Origin: Sulfurimicrobium sp.
Lineage (GTDB): Bacteria; Pseudomonadota; Gammaproteobacteria; Burkholderiales; Sulfuricellaceae
NCBI GenBank assembly: GCA_030652035.1
Contig: JAUSBJ010000035.1
Span: 62,001-126,000, forward strand
DNA length: 64,000 nt
Direction of reading: 5' to 3'
Shown here: positions 16,989 through 25,705 of the stretch, piece by piece
Numbering within the stretch: position 1 is the stretch's first letter
Layout: the number at the start of each line of letters is the position of its first letter
The notes under the pieces: generated by a model
Told to the model about the DNA's origin: nothing
The model's database searches: none
The model's input: the letters and a program-made list of their open reading frames with translations, nothing else
Program-made: the position numbers and the translations under genes

Positions 16989-18110
16989 TCAACGCGCCGC
17001 GAGACGCCACAGTGAAGTCAGCTCGGCCGCGCGCGCGGCGTGGAGCGGATCGGTTTTATCCGTGGCGCGGGGATGAACCGGCTTCACATCCATCCGCCCC
17101 ACCACTTTCAAGCCGTTTTCGTCGAAAGCGGCAAGCAACTCTTCCCTGGAGCGCAGCCCCAGGTGCTCGGCCAGATCCGACAGGATCAGCCAGCCCTCGC
17201 CTCCCGGCTCGAGATGATCGGCCAAGCCGGCCAGAAAGCCCTTCAGCATGCGGCTTTCCGGGTCGTAAATCGCATGCTCGATGGGCGAATTCGCGCGCGC
17301 CGGCAGCCACGGCGGGTTGCAGACGACGAGCGGGGCGCGCCCTTCCGGGAAAAGATGAGCCTGGACGATCTCCACCTGCGCCGTCAGGCCGAGCCGCTCG
17401 ATGTTCTCGCGTGCGCACGCCAATGCGCGCGGGTCCTGGTCGGTGGCGACCACGCGCTTCACCCCTCGCTTGGCCAGCACCGCGGCCAGCACGCCCGTTC
17501 CCGCGCCAATATCGAAGGCCAGTTCCAGCGAAGGCAGCGGCGCCTCGGCCACCAGCCCCACATACTCGCCGCGGACCGGCGAGAAGACGCCGTAGTGCGG
17601 ATAGATGCGCCCGCCCAGCGCCGGGATTTCAACGCCTGTCTTGCGCCACTCATGCGCACCGATCAAGCCCAGCACCTCGCGCAGCGAGACTACCGAGGGA
17701 ACCCCGTCCGCACCATAGGCCTCCGTGCAAGCCTGCCGCACATCGGGCGCGCGCCTCAGGGGAATGCCGTAATCCGCCTCCAGGGGCAGCAACAGCATCC
17801 CCAGTATGCGCGCGCGCCGGGACTGGAACTGGCGATGAAAATGGAATGCCTCGGCCGGCGACGAGGCAGGCTTGCGCGCTTTGCGGTCGATGCGGCGCGC
17901 CATCGCCTGCAGCAGCTGGCGCGCATTCTGGAAATCCCCCCGCCACAGCAGCGCGGTGCCCTCAGCGGCCTGGCGATAGGCCGCATCCGCCGTCATGCGG
18001 TCATCGGCGACCACGATCCGCTTGGGCGGCGGCGCCCCGCTCTCCGAACGCCAGCGTGCGGAGCGGCTCTCGTCCGCCTCGGACCAGTCAACAACAGGAT
18101 AATCACTCAC
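16989..18110 (-). CDS. Class I SAM-dependent methyltransferase (small-methyltransferase domain)
   Basis: A 373-residue protein. The C-terminal half has SAM motif I in LAFDIGAGTGVLAAVLA (near residue 200), the acidic motif ATDQDPRAL and the catalytic NPPW in LVVCNPPWLP (near residue 265). NPPY/W is typical of N6-adenine or glutamine/RNA base methyltransferases of the HemK/RlmG type. The N-terminal 180 residues are not recognised. It is upstream of metK in the same direction, so it may share a transcript with the source of its cofactor. Target unknown. Confidence 0.82.
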   Translation of the reverse strand: MSDYPVVDWSEADESRSARWRSESGAPPPKRIVVADDRMTADAAYRQAAEGTALLWRGDFQNARQLLQAMARRIDRKARKPASSPAEAFHFHRQFQSRRARILGMLLLPLEADYGIPLRRAPDVRQACTEAYGADGVPSVVSLREVLGLIGAHEWRKTGVEIPALGGRIYPHYGVFSPVRGEYVGLVAEAPLPSLELAFDIGAGTGVLAAVLAKRGVKRVVATDQDPRALACARENIERLGLTAQVEIVQAHLFPEGRAPLVVCNPPWLPARANSPIEHAIYDPESRMLKGFLAGLADHLEPGGEGWLILSDLAEHLGLRSREELLAAFDENGLKVVGRMDVKPVHPRATDKTDPLHAARAAELTSLWRLAAR

Positions 18111-18324
18111 GCGGGCACAACCTTTGGCTCATTGCCAATTAATCAAAAAAACAGACAATACAACATAATCGGCACGGGAAGTCCTGACAGCATGCCTATC
18201 GGACGTTTCCGTGATTTAAAAACTCAAAAAACCAGCGGCAAGAATCCCGGTTATTTCGAGGGGTTCGTTGCTTCATACCTGAATATTCGGCATGATTCAA
18301 TGACCATTACCGGAGAGTTGAACC

Positions 18325-18777
18325 ATGAGTATTCGCGAAATTCTGGCTGCAAAGAAAAGTGTCGAGGTCTACAGCATCGCTCCCGACCAATTCGTCCATG
18401 AGGCTGTTGCGCTCATGACCCGGCACGACATCGGTTCCCTGGTGGTAAAAGAGGATGGCAAAATGATCGGCCTGCTCACCGACCGCCACCTGGTGCGCGG
18501 ACTGAGCAAGGCCAAATGCAACCTGTGCGACACCCTGGTGCGCGATGTGATGGTCGTCTCCCCCATCGTCGGCCATCCGGAGGATTCCGTCGACCAGGTG
18601 AGGCAAGTGATGACCGAAAATCACATCAGCCACTTGCCGGTGGTGGATGAAAACGGACTGATGGGGATTATTTCCTTTTACGATGTCGCCCGTTCCGCCT
18701 TGAGCAATGTGGAATTCGAAAACAAGCTGCTCAAGCGCTACATCAAGGACTGGCCGGAGGGTGAAGCGGGCGCGTAG
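18325..18777 (+). CDS. CBS-domain pair protein
   Basis: A 150-residue stand-alone protein made of two CBS motifs: AVALMTRHDIGSLVV...GLLTDRHLVRGL and VRQVMTENHISHLPVVDENG...GIISFYDVARSAL. The CBS pair binds adenosine ligands (AMP, ATP, SAM) in many proteins and controls partner enzymes. A GGAGAG ribosome site precedes ATG 18325. It is followed by norD after about 90 bp; whether the two are linked is unclear. Confidence 0.88.
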   Translation: MSIREILAAKKSVEVYSIAPDQFVHEAVALMTRHDIGSLVVKEDGKMIGLLTDRHLVRGLSKAKCNLCDTLVRDVMVVSPIVGHPEDSVDQVRQVMTENHISHLPVVDENGLMGIISFYDVARSALSNVEFENKLLKRYIKDWPEGEAGA

Positions 18778-18870
18778 CCGCCGCAACCGCCTGCCCTTGA
18801 TGCAAAGCAAGGCGCCACAAACCGTATCCGCTAAACTGTGCCCTCCACTACACACTAGCTGCTGGATAAA

Positions 18871-20700
18871 ATGGAAGAACAGGTCGGTGCCCTGTGGCAC
18901 AAACTCATTACCGGCGCGGCGGACAAGCGCTACCCCCAGGAGGCGGTCACGCTGGAGCAAATCAGCAAGACCGCCGGCATCGTGTTCCGCGCCTGGGGTG
19001 GCGACAGCGGACTGGCCGTCAAATCCGCGACCGCGACCGAACACGGCGCGAAGCGCAGCCTGCTGCAGCGCATCGCCGGCAGCAACACCAAAGCCGAGCT
19101 GACCTGGCTGGATGGGGAAACCCTGAACCTGCCCACGGCCATCGACCTTTTCCCCCAGCGCGGGCTGAACCGCGACTTGTATCTCTGGCTGATTGCTCTC
19201 GCCGCCACCGAATCCGACCCGGCCCAGTCCTGGCTGCGCCGTAACCAGCAAGCCACGCTGGATGTGCTGGCGCGCTTTCCCGGCCTGGCGCCCCGTTACC
19301 GCCGCCTGGTCGAAGCCGTGCTGGCCCTGCGTCCGCGACCTGAGCGCCTGCCGCAGGGCGAACGCGAACAGGAGACAGCCATCCGTGCGGCGCTTGAGCA
19401 CCCCGGCAGCGTGGAAGGCATGCCGCGCGCAAAACGCCCGCCTCAACCTGTTCACCTGTGGCTCCACCCCACCCCGCCCGCCACCCCGCCCGCCAGCGGC
19501 GGCAGCAGCAAAGAACCCGAAAGCCATGAGGGCGGCGAGAGCAAGAAAAGCGAAAAAGACCGCCGCTACAAGGCGGAGCGGGTCGAAATGCCGGACGGAA
19601 AAGATGGCTTCATGATGTTTTTCCGCGCCGAGAGCATTTTCAGCTGGGCCGAATACATCAAGATCAACCGCCCCACCGAGGAAGATGAAGCGCCCGACGA
19701 GCGCGCAGCCGAGGATCTGGACACCCTCTCCGTGGCGCAGGACGGCAAGACCACCGCCTCACGGCTGCGCTTCGATCTGGATCTGCCTTCCGAGCAAGCG
19801 GATGACCAGCCGCTCGGCGGCGGCATCCTGTTGCCGGAATGGCATTATAAAAAGCGCCTCATGCAGCCCGGACACTGCCGCTTGCAACCCATGGTGGCAC
19901 GCAACGCCGAGCCGCTTCCGCTCCCGGCGCATCTCGGCGCCACTGCACGCCGCCTGCGCAGCCAGTTCGAGGCGCTGGCCCCTGCCAAGGTATGGCTCAA
20001 GGGGCAATTCGACGGCACCGAGCTCGACCTCGACGCCTGCATACAATTCAGCGCCGACCGCATCGGCGGCTTGCAGGCCCGCGAGCAGGGGCTGTACAAG
20101 GCGCACCAATACCGCGACCGCGATCTTGCCTGCCTGCTGCTGGCAGACCTGTCGCTTTCCACCGATGCCTACGCCAGCGATCACGCCCGCGTCATCGATG
20201 TCATCCGCGACACCCTGTTCCTGTTTTCCGAGGCGCTTTCGGCCACGGGCGACCGTTTCGCGCTCTATGGCTTCTCCTCGCTCAAGCGCGAAAACATCCG
20301 CTTTCACGTGCTCAAGGAATTCGAGCACAAATACAATGCCGAAGTGCGCGGCCGCATCCAGGCCATCAAGCCCGGCTTCTACACCCGCATGGGCGCCGCC
20401 ATCCGCCATTCCAGCCAATTGCTCGCCAAACAGGCTGCAACGCAGCGACTGTTGCTGATTCTTACCGACGGCAAACCCAACGACCTCGACCAGTACGAAG
20501 GCCGCTATGGCGTGGAAGACACCCGCGTCGCCATCCACGAGGCGCGCCAGATGGGCCTGCGCCCCTTCTGCGTCACCATCGACGAAAAAGGCAGCAGCTA
20601 CCTGCCGCACCTGTTCGGCGTCAACGGCTACGTGGTGATCCGCAAGCCGGAAGAACTGCCGCGCGAACTGCCGATGCTGTATGCGCAACTGACGCGCTAA
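18871..20700 (+). CDS. norD: NorD-like VWA protein (nitric oxide reductase activation)
   Basis: A 609-residue protein. The N-terminus (GIVFRAWGGDSGLAV, LLQRIAGSNTKAEL, LFPQRGLNRDLYLWL) follows the NorD pattern. The C-terminal von Willebrand A domain has the MIDAS motif DLSLS in LLADLSLSTDAY (near residue 424) and LTDGKPND. NorD works with the AAA+ ATPase NorQ to assemble or activate NorBC. Neither norQ nor norCB is in the window, so this copy stands alone. A relation to CbbO-type activators is possible. Start ATG 18871 has only a weak ribosome site. Confidence 0.85.
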   Translation: MEEQVGALWHKLITGAADKRYPQEAVTLEQISKTAGIVFRAWGGDSGLAVKSATATEHGAKRSLLQRIAGSNTKAELTWLDGETLNLPTAIDLFPQRGLNRDLYLWLIALAATESDPAQSWLRRNQQATLDVLARFPGLAPRYRRLVEAVLALRPRPERLPQGEREQETAIRAALEHPGSVEGMPRAKRPPQPVHLWLHPTPPATPPASGGSSKEPESHEGGESKKSEKDRRYKAERVEMPDGKDGFMMFFRAESIFSWAEYIKINRPTEEDEAPDERAAEDLDTLSVAQDGKTTASRLRFDLDLPSEQADDQPLGGGILLPEWHYKKRLMQPGHCRLQPMVARNAEPLPLPAHLGATARRLRSQFEALAPAKVWLKGQFDGTELDLDACIQFSADRIGGLQAREQGLYKAHQYRDRDLACLLLADLSLSTDAYASDHARVIDVIRDTLFLFSEALSATGDRFALYGFSSLKRENIRFHVLKEFEHKYNAEVRGRIQAIKPGFYTRMGAAIRHSSQLLAKQAATQRLLLILTDGKPNDLDQYEGRYGVEDTRVAIHEARQMGLRPFCVTIDEKGSSYLPHLFGVNGYVVIRKPEELPRELPMLYAQLTR

Positions 20701-20727
20701 CAGTCAGTCACGTTGAATTTCAGGAAT

Positions 20728-20773
20728 GTAGGTCGGGCTTTAGCCCGACGTGTCGGGTTGAAACCCGACCTAC
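20728..20773. repeat. REP-like palindrome (GTAGGTCGGGCTTTAGCCCGAC type)
   Basis: Two nested stems: GTAGGTCGGG...CCCGACCTAC closes the outside, and CGGGCTTTAGCCCG and TCGGGTTGAAACCCGA form inner hairpins. This repeat type is frequent in proteobacterial gene gaps. It follows norD and precedes menB, and may also act as a terminator. Confidence 0.85.
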
Positions 20774-20850
20774 GATGGCGGCGTTTCATGTTGACTAGCT
20801 ATTAGTGGTCTGCTTCGTGACATAATTTCCACTTTCAAGAACAATCGGGC

Positions 20851-21672
20851 ATGAACATGGATTGGCAGATAGCAGGCAGCTTTCAGGACATTCTCTACCA
20901 CCAGGCGCAAGGGATCGCGCGCATCACTATCAACCGCCCCGAAGTGCGCAACGCTTTCCGCCCGCAGACCGTGCAGGAACTGATGCAGGCCTTCCAGCAG
21001 GCGCATCTCGACCCTGAAATCGGCGCCATCATCCTCACCGGCGCGGGCGACATGGCTTTCTGTTCCGGCGGCGACCAGAAGGTGCGCGGCGACGATGGCG
21101 GCTACCACGATGACGGGGGCACACCACATCTCAACGTGCTGGATTTGCAGATGCAGATCCGCCGTTGCCCCAAGCCCGTGGTGGCGATGGTGGCGGGCTA
21201 CGCCATCGGCGGCGGCCACGTGCTGCACCTGGTATGCGACCTCACCATCGCCGCCGACAACGCCCGCTTCGGCCAGACCGGGCCGCGCGTGGGCAGTTTC
21301 GATGCGGGCCTCGGCGCCGGCCTGCTGGCGCGCGCGGTGGGCCTGAAAAAAGCCAAGGAAATCTGGTTCCTGTGCCGCCAATACGATGCCCATCAGGCGC
21401 TGGAAATGGGGCTGGTGAATGCGGTGGTGCCGCTGGCCGGACTGGAGGCCGAAACCGTCAAATGGTGCAAGGAGATGCTGCAACTCTCGCCCACCGCCCT
21501 GCGCATGCTGAAAGCCGCCTTCAACGCCGACACCGACGGCCTGGCGGGCATCCAGGAACTGGCAGGCAACGCCACCGCTCTCTACTACATGACCCCGGAA
21601 GGCCAGGAAGGCCGCAATGCCTGGCTGGAAAAGCGCCCGCCGGATTTCAGCAAGTTTCCGCGCCGGCCATGA
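20851..21672 (+). CDS. menB: 1,4-dihydroxy-2-naphthoyl-CoA synthase
   Basis: A 273-residue crotonase-fold enzyme that cyclises o-succinylbenzoyl-CoA to DHNA-CoA. MenB hallmarks are [17 protein letters not shown] (residues about 70-86), the oxyanion region [18 protein letters not shown], and [17 protein letters not shown] with the Asp typical of MenB. The [12 protein letters not shown] tail is also MenB-like. ATG 20851 is first in a four-gene cluster; its stop overlaps the menA start (ATGA). Confidence 0.95.
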   Translation: MNMDWQIAGSFQDILYHQAQGIARITINRPEVRNAFRPQTVQELMQAFQQAHLDPEIGAIILTGAGDMAFCSGGDQKVRGDDGGYHDDGGTPHLNVLDLQMQIRRCPKPVVAMVAGYAIGGGHVLHLVCDLTIAADNARFGQTGPRVGSFDAGLGAGLLARAVGLKKAKEIWFLCRQYDAHQALEMGLVNAVVPLAGLEAETVKWCKEMLQLSPTALRMLKAAFNADTDGLAGIQELAGNATALYYMTPEGQEGRNAWLEKRPPDFSKFPRRP

Positions 21673-22580
21673 GCCATCCCGCCCTCACCTCCCGGCCCTC
21701 GGCCCTCCACGCCTGGCTGTTGGCGGCGCGGCCCAAGACACTGTCTGTTTCCGTGGCGCCGGTGCTGGCTGGTACCGCGCTGGCCTGGCAGGAAACGGCC
21801 ATGGTGTTATGGCTGCCCGCCATCATGGCGCTGGTCGCGGCGCTCCTGATCCAGATCGGCACCAACCTGCACAATGATGCGGCAGATTTCTTGCGCGGCG
21901 CGGATGCGCCAGGGCGGCTCGGCCCGGCACGGGCAGTGGCTTCCGGCTGGCTCTCCGCGCGCCAGGCCGAGATGGCGGCGATCGCCTGCTTTGCGCTGGC
22001 CCTGGCCTGCGGCGTTTATCTCGCCTGGCATGGCGGCTGGCCGATCGTGGCTCTCGGACTGGCGGCCCTGGCTTCCGGCTGGGCTTATACCGGCGGCCCC
22101 CGCCCGCTCGCCTACACCGGCCTGGGCGAGGTTTTCGTGTACCTCTTTTTCGGGCTCGGGGCGGTGATGGGGAGCTTCTACCTGCAAACCTTCCGCCTCG
22201 ACTGGTCCGTATTCATTGTCGCTTCCATGCTGGGCATGCAGGCGGCGGCGGTGATCGTGGTCAACAACTATCGCGATCTAGACAACGACCGCAAGATCGG
22301 CAAAAACACCCTGGCAGTGCGCCTGGGGCGTGAGCGCAGCCAGGTCGAATACGGCCTGCTGCTGTTTCTGCCCTATCTGCTGCTGCCCGTGCTGTATGTC
22401 CTGACGGGCATGTCGAAATGGGGTGCAGCCTTGCCCTACCTTTCCCTGCCATGGGCAATGCGTTTGCTGCACCGCTTCGCCACCGAGCCGGTAGGGCCCG
22501 GGTTCAACCACATCCTGGCCCAGACAGCGCAGTTGCAACTGCTGTTTGGCGTCCTGTTAAGCATAGGTATCCTGTTATGA
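21669..22580 (+). CDS. menA: 1,4-dihydroxy-2-naphthoate polyprenyltransferase
   Basis: A 303-residue UbiA-family membrane prenyltransferase with about eight helices. The first Asp-rich motif is [14 protein letters not shown] and the second is [22 protein letters not shown], both specific for MenA. It attaches the polyprenyl tail to DHNA in the inner membrane. ATG 21669 overlaps the menB stop; the upstream open frame is a shadow. The stop overlaps the next gene start (ATGA), so menB-menA-tlpA-like are translationally coupled. Confidence 0.94.
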   Translation: MSHPALTSRPSALHAWLLAARPKTLSVSVAPVLAGTALAWQETAMVLWLPAIMALVAALLIQIGTNLHNDAADFLRGADAPGRLGPARAVASGWLSARQAEMAAIACFALALACGVYLAWHGGWPIVALGLAALASGWAYTGGPRPLAYTGLGEVFVYLFFGLGAVMGSFYLQTFRLDWSVFIVASMLGMQAAAVIVVNNYRDLDNDRKIGKNTLAVRLGRERSQVEYGLLLFLPYLLLPVLYVLTGMSKWGAALPYLSLPWAMRLLHRFATEPVGPGFNHILAQTAQLQLLFGVLLSIGILL

Positions 22581-23101
22581 AAAAAATGATCTTTTTGCTG
22601 CTGGCCCTGTGCCTGGCACACGGCGTCCAGGCAGCGGATGAGGTTTCATCAACCCACCTCTACCAGGCGGACTTCAACGATCTGACGGGTCAGCCGCGGG
22701 CGCTGAAACAATTCAAAGGCAAGGTGGCAGTCATCAATTTCTGGGCCACCTGGTGCCCGCCCTGCCGCAAGGAAATCCCGGATCTGGTTGAAGCGCAGGA
22801 GCTATACCGCGAGCGCGGTGTGGTTTTTCTTGGCATCGCGGTGGAAGATAACAGTGAGCTGGTGCAGGAATTTGCCCGCGCCTACAACATCAACTACCCC
22901 CTGGTGACCGGCAAGGAGAAAGGGATCGCGCTAATGCAGAAACTCGGCAATCAGATGGCCGGCCTGCCCTTTACCCTGGTGCTCGACGCACAGGGGAAAA
23001 TTGTCGACACACGGCGTGGCCTGATGAGCGCCGCGCGCCTGGAAAAGGCCTTGCAGGCGGCACTTGCCAGCCCGGAGCCCTCCGGTGCGGATACGCGCTA
23101 G
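22577..23101 (+). CDS. TlpA-like periplasmic thioredoxin
   Basis: A 174-residue thioredoxin-fold protein with a Sec signal peptide ([19 protein letters not shown]) and the active site WCPPC in INFWATWCPPCRKEIP. The following FVLDAQGKIV-like stretch (LVLDAQGKIVDTR) and the cis-Pro in GLPFTLVLD agree with the TlpA/ResA type. It probably reduces disulfides in the periplasm, for example in apocytochromes c or copper proteins. It sits between menA and menC with overlapping ends, which is unusual. Confidence 0.9.
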   Translation: MKKMIFLLLALCLAHGVQAADEVSSTHLYQADFNDLTGQPRALKQFKGKVAVINFWATWCPPCRKEIPDLVEAQELYRERGVVFLGIAVEDNSELVQEFARAYNINYPLVTGKEKGIALMQKLGNQMAGLPFTLVLDAQGKIVDTRRGLMSAARLEKALQAALASPEPSGADTR

Positions 23102-24128
23102 CCGGATCATCCCCTATCGCCTGCCGCTGCGCGCGGCGTGGACCAGCGCGCAAGGCGGTTTCGCCACGCGAAACGGCTGGCTGCTGCGGCTGGAAACAGA
23201 TGCAGGTCTGGCTGGCTGGGGGGATTGCGCCCCCCTGCCGGAGCACGATGCGGCGGGAGAACTGGAATCACTGGCTCAGGCGTTGAGCGGCCTGGACCTG
23301 GATACGGCCCGGCAATGCTTGAACGCTGCCCGCCTGCACCCTGCGGTGCGCTGCGCGGCCGATGTGGCGCTCAGCGACCTGGCTGCGCAGCAAGCCGGGC
23401 TGCCCCTGGCACACTGGCTGGCGCACGACGCAGCGCAGCGGGTACGCTGCAACGCCGCCCTGGGCGCCCTGAATGCGGGTTTGCCACAACGTGCTCAGGC
23501 CGCCATCGCTGAGGGTTTTGAGGTGCTTAAACTGAAAGTCGGGATGGCACCCGTCGATCATGAACTGGCCATGCTGCGGCAACTGTCAGCGGACCTGCCA
23601 ACAGGCATCGTGCTGCGCCTGGATGCCAATCGTGCCTGGAGCATTTCGGATGCGCAGCGCTTTATATCAGGCATGGCCGGCCTGCCGCTGGAGATGCTGG
23701 AAGAACCGCTGGCGCAGCCCGATCTGACTGATCTCGCCGCCCTGCAGGCGCAAACTGCCATCCCGCTGGCGCTGGACGAATCCCTGTCCGGGTCGAATCT
23801 GGAGCGAGTGCTTTCTGCTGCGCCGGTGCAGCGATTGGTGCTCAAGCCCATGCTTCTTGGCGGCCTGCAGATTGCGCTGAAAACGGCGCAATGGGCACGC
23901 AAGGCAGGCATGGCCTGCGTGGTGACCACCAGCGTGGACAGCGCTGTTGGCACCCTTGCCGCATTGCATCTGGCCGCAGCCTTGAACAATGGCCTGCATC
24001 ACGGCCTTGCCACTTCGGCCTGGCTGACACAGGATGTCGGCTGTGCACCGCATCCAGAGCAAGGTGTGCTGATAGTGGGCACAAAACCCGGGCTTGGCTT
24101 TACGCCCGGGATTGATCAGGCGCATTGA
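23085..24128 (+). CDS. menC: o-Succinylbenzoate synthase
   Basis: A 347-residue enolase-superfamily enzyme. Visible: the KxK acid/base motif in LKLKVGM (near residue 150), the metal ligands in RLDANRAW, MLEEPLAQ and LALDES, and the second-base Lys in LVLKPMLLGGL. It dehydrates SHCHC to o-succinylbenzoate. Its reading frame overlaps the tlpA-like gene; GTG 23085 is a likely start, with TTG 23064 as an alternative. Together with menB and menA it forms block one of the men pathway; block two is at 59.8-64 kb. Confidence 0.88.
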   Translation: MRIRASRIIPYRLPLRAAWTSAQGGFATRNGWLLRLETDAGLAGWGDCAPLPEHDAAGELESLAQALSGLDLDTARQCLNAARLHPAVRCAADVALSDLAAQQAGLPLAHWLAHDAAQRVRCNAALGALNAGLPQRAQAAIAEGFEVLKLKVGMAPVDHELAMLRQLSADLPTGIVLRLDANRAWSISDAQRFISGMAGLPLEMLEEPLAQPDLTDLAALQAQTAIPLALDESLSGSNLERVLSAAPVQRLVLKPMLLGGLQIALKTAQWARKAGMACVVTTSVDSAVGTLAALHLAAALNNGLHHGLATSAWLTQDVGCAPHPEQGVLIVGTKPGLGFTPGIDQAH

Positions 24129-24396
24129 AATTTACCTGCTGCCGGCTTGATCATTTCTGCATGTAGTCTTCGACTTCCAACACAATGCCTTTCGAGGGCC
24201 AGAACGGCTATTTCCTTTCTGCCCATGAAAGAGGAAGATATGTAAAAGGACATCGCATCCATTACCCGGGGTAAAAACAGCGCTCTTACCGGCCCTGCCA
24301 GCAGGCGCCCATTCCTGCCCATCCTGCCGCAAGGCACACCAGAAGAAGTGGATGCATTCGTCATTGATTGTTTGCTTTTTAAAAAAGGAGAACAAG

Positions 24397-24891
24397 ATGA
24401 AAACCCAATTCGCAGGTTTTGAACCCATCCGGCACGATCGCCTGGTCCAGGAATACCGGCACGACACCTACAAATTCAAGCACAAGCCGGCCGAACCCAC
24501 ACTGTGCCCGCAATGCGGCGCCGTGTTTCACGAGGGGCGCTGGCAATGGGCTGCAAAACCGGCCCAGGCCCACGAGGAACTGTGCCCGGCCTGCCATCGC
24601 ATCCATGACGAATTCCCGGCCGGTTACGTGACCATAGGCGGCACGTTCTTCAAGGATCACCGCGATGAGTTGCTGCACCAGATCAGGAACGACGAAGCCA
24701 AAGCCAAGGCGGAGCACCCCCTGGAGCGGATCATCAAGATCGAGGATCAGGACGACAGCATCCTGGTGACCACCACCGGCATCCACCTCGCGCGCGGCAT
24801 CGGCGAAGCCCTGCATCACGCCTACAAGGGCGAGCTGGAATTCCACTACAACGCGCAGGAGAACCTGCTGCGCGTGGCGTGGGAGCGTTAG
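24397..24891 (+). CDS. BCAM0308-type protein with zinc-ribbon-like cysteines
   Basis: A 164-residue protein with two CxxC pairs, LCPQCGAVF (near residue 38) and LCPACHRIH (near residue 68), which would bind one metal ion. A C-terminal domain carries KIEDQDDSILVTTTGIHLARGIGEAL. The layout matches the BCAM0308 family, mostly found in beta- and gammaproteobacteria, of unknown function. ATG 24397 has an AAGGAG ribosome site. The HPF/cold-shock gene follows by about 100 bp, and stress-linked translation control is a guess. Confidence 0.75.
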   Translation: MKTQFAGFEPIRHDRLVQEYRHDTYKFKHKPAEPTLCPQCGAVFHEGRWQWAAKPAQAHEELCPACHRIHDEFPAGYVTIGGTFFKDHRDELLHQIRNDEAKAKAEHPLERIIKIEDQDDSILVTTTGIHLARGIGEALHHAYKGELEFHYNAQENLLRVAWER

Positions 24892-24989
24892 GCGCCGGCC
24901 AGCCAAGACGCTGACAAAACTGGCCAAAGTTGCCCCGCGCGAGCAGGCCCGCGAGGCCAAAATCAGGGTTTAATCAAGGAGGTAAAATC

Positions 24990-25535
24990 ATGCAACGCCA
25001 ACTCCAAATTGTATTTCGCAACATGCCCCAATCCGATGCGGTGGAAACGCATATCAGGGAAAAGGTGGAAAAACTGGAGTCGTTCTACTCCAACATCATC
25101 GGCACCAAGGCCAGCGTGGAAATTGCGGGCAAGCACAAGCACCAGGGCAACCTCTTCAACGTGAGGCTGGACATCACCGTGCCCGGCAGCGAACTGGTGG
25201 TCAATCGCGACATGCATGAAGACGTCTACGTGGCGCTGCGCGACGCTTTTGATGCGGCCAAGCGCCAGCTCGAGGATTATGCACGACGCCAGCGCGGCGA
25301 CGTCAAGGCCCATGAGGGTGAACTGCATGGCCATGTTGCCAGAATGTTCGAGGATGGCTTCGGCTTCATCGAAACAGCGGATGGCCAGGAATATTATTTC
25401 AACCGCGAAAACATGGTGACCCCCAGCTTCGACAAACTGGAAGTCGGCAATGCCGTCCAGTTCATCGAGGAAGCCGCTGCGGAAGGATTGCAGGCCAAGC
25501 GAGTCAGCGTTGGCAAGCATCAGTTCCCCGGCTAG
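24990..25535 (+). CDS. HPF/RaiA-type ribosome-associated protein fused to a cold-shock domain
   Basis: A 181-residue two-domain protein. Residues 1-105 have the HPF/RaiA fold pattern (MQRQLQIVFRNMPQSDAVET, VRLDITVPGSELVVNRD, DAFDAAKRQLEDYAR). Residues 115-181 are a cold-shock-like domain: GELHGHVARMFEDGFGFIE, EYYFNRENMV and AVQFIEEAAAEGLQAKRV. HPF proteins dimerise or protect ribosomes in stationary phase. RBS AAGGAGG precedes ATG 24990. A broken copy of its 3' end lies at 32086-32143. Confidence 0.88.
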   Translation: MQRQLQIVFRNMPQSDAVETHIREKVEKLESFYSNIIGTKASVEIAGKHKHQGNLFNVRLDITVPGSELVVNRDMHEDVYVALRDAFDAAKRQLEDYARRQRGDVKAHEGELHGHVARMFEDGFGFIETADGQEYYFNRENMVTPSFDKLEVGNAVQFIEEAAAEGLQAKRVSVGKHQFPG

Positions 25536-25705
25536 GGTAGTGTTGCACTCTAAACGGCGCTAGCCTAGAAATGATCTTTTCTTAGTCTCTCAATCAACAG
25601 GGAAGCCGGCAGGTTATCCGGCTCTCAGGCCCGGCGCAGGCCTTAAAGACATAGCCAGGTCGGGCTTGTGCAGGTAAAATTCAAAGTCTGCGCATCGCAA
25701 TAAAT

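Noticed and set aside
17012-18401. Two long plus-strand frames opposite the methyltransferase
   Set aside because: Arg/Pro-rich shadow translations; the minus-strand gene has SAM and NPPW motifs.
18307-19527. 406-codon minus-strand frame across CBS and norD
   Set aside because: Shadow of two well-supported plus-strand genes.
21165-21668. N-terminal extension of menA over menB
   Set aside because: Extension is Arg/Gly-rich shadow of menB; ATG 21669 gives a full-length MenA.
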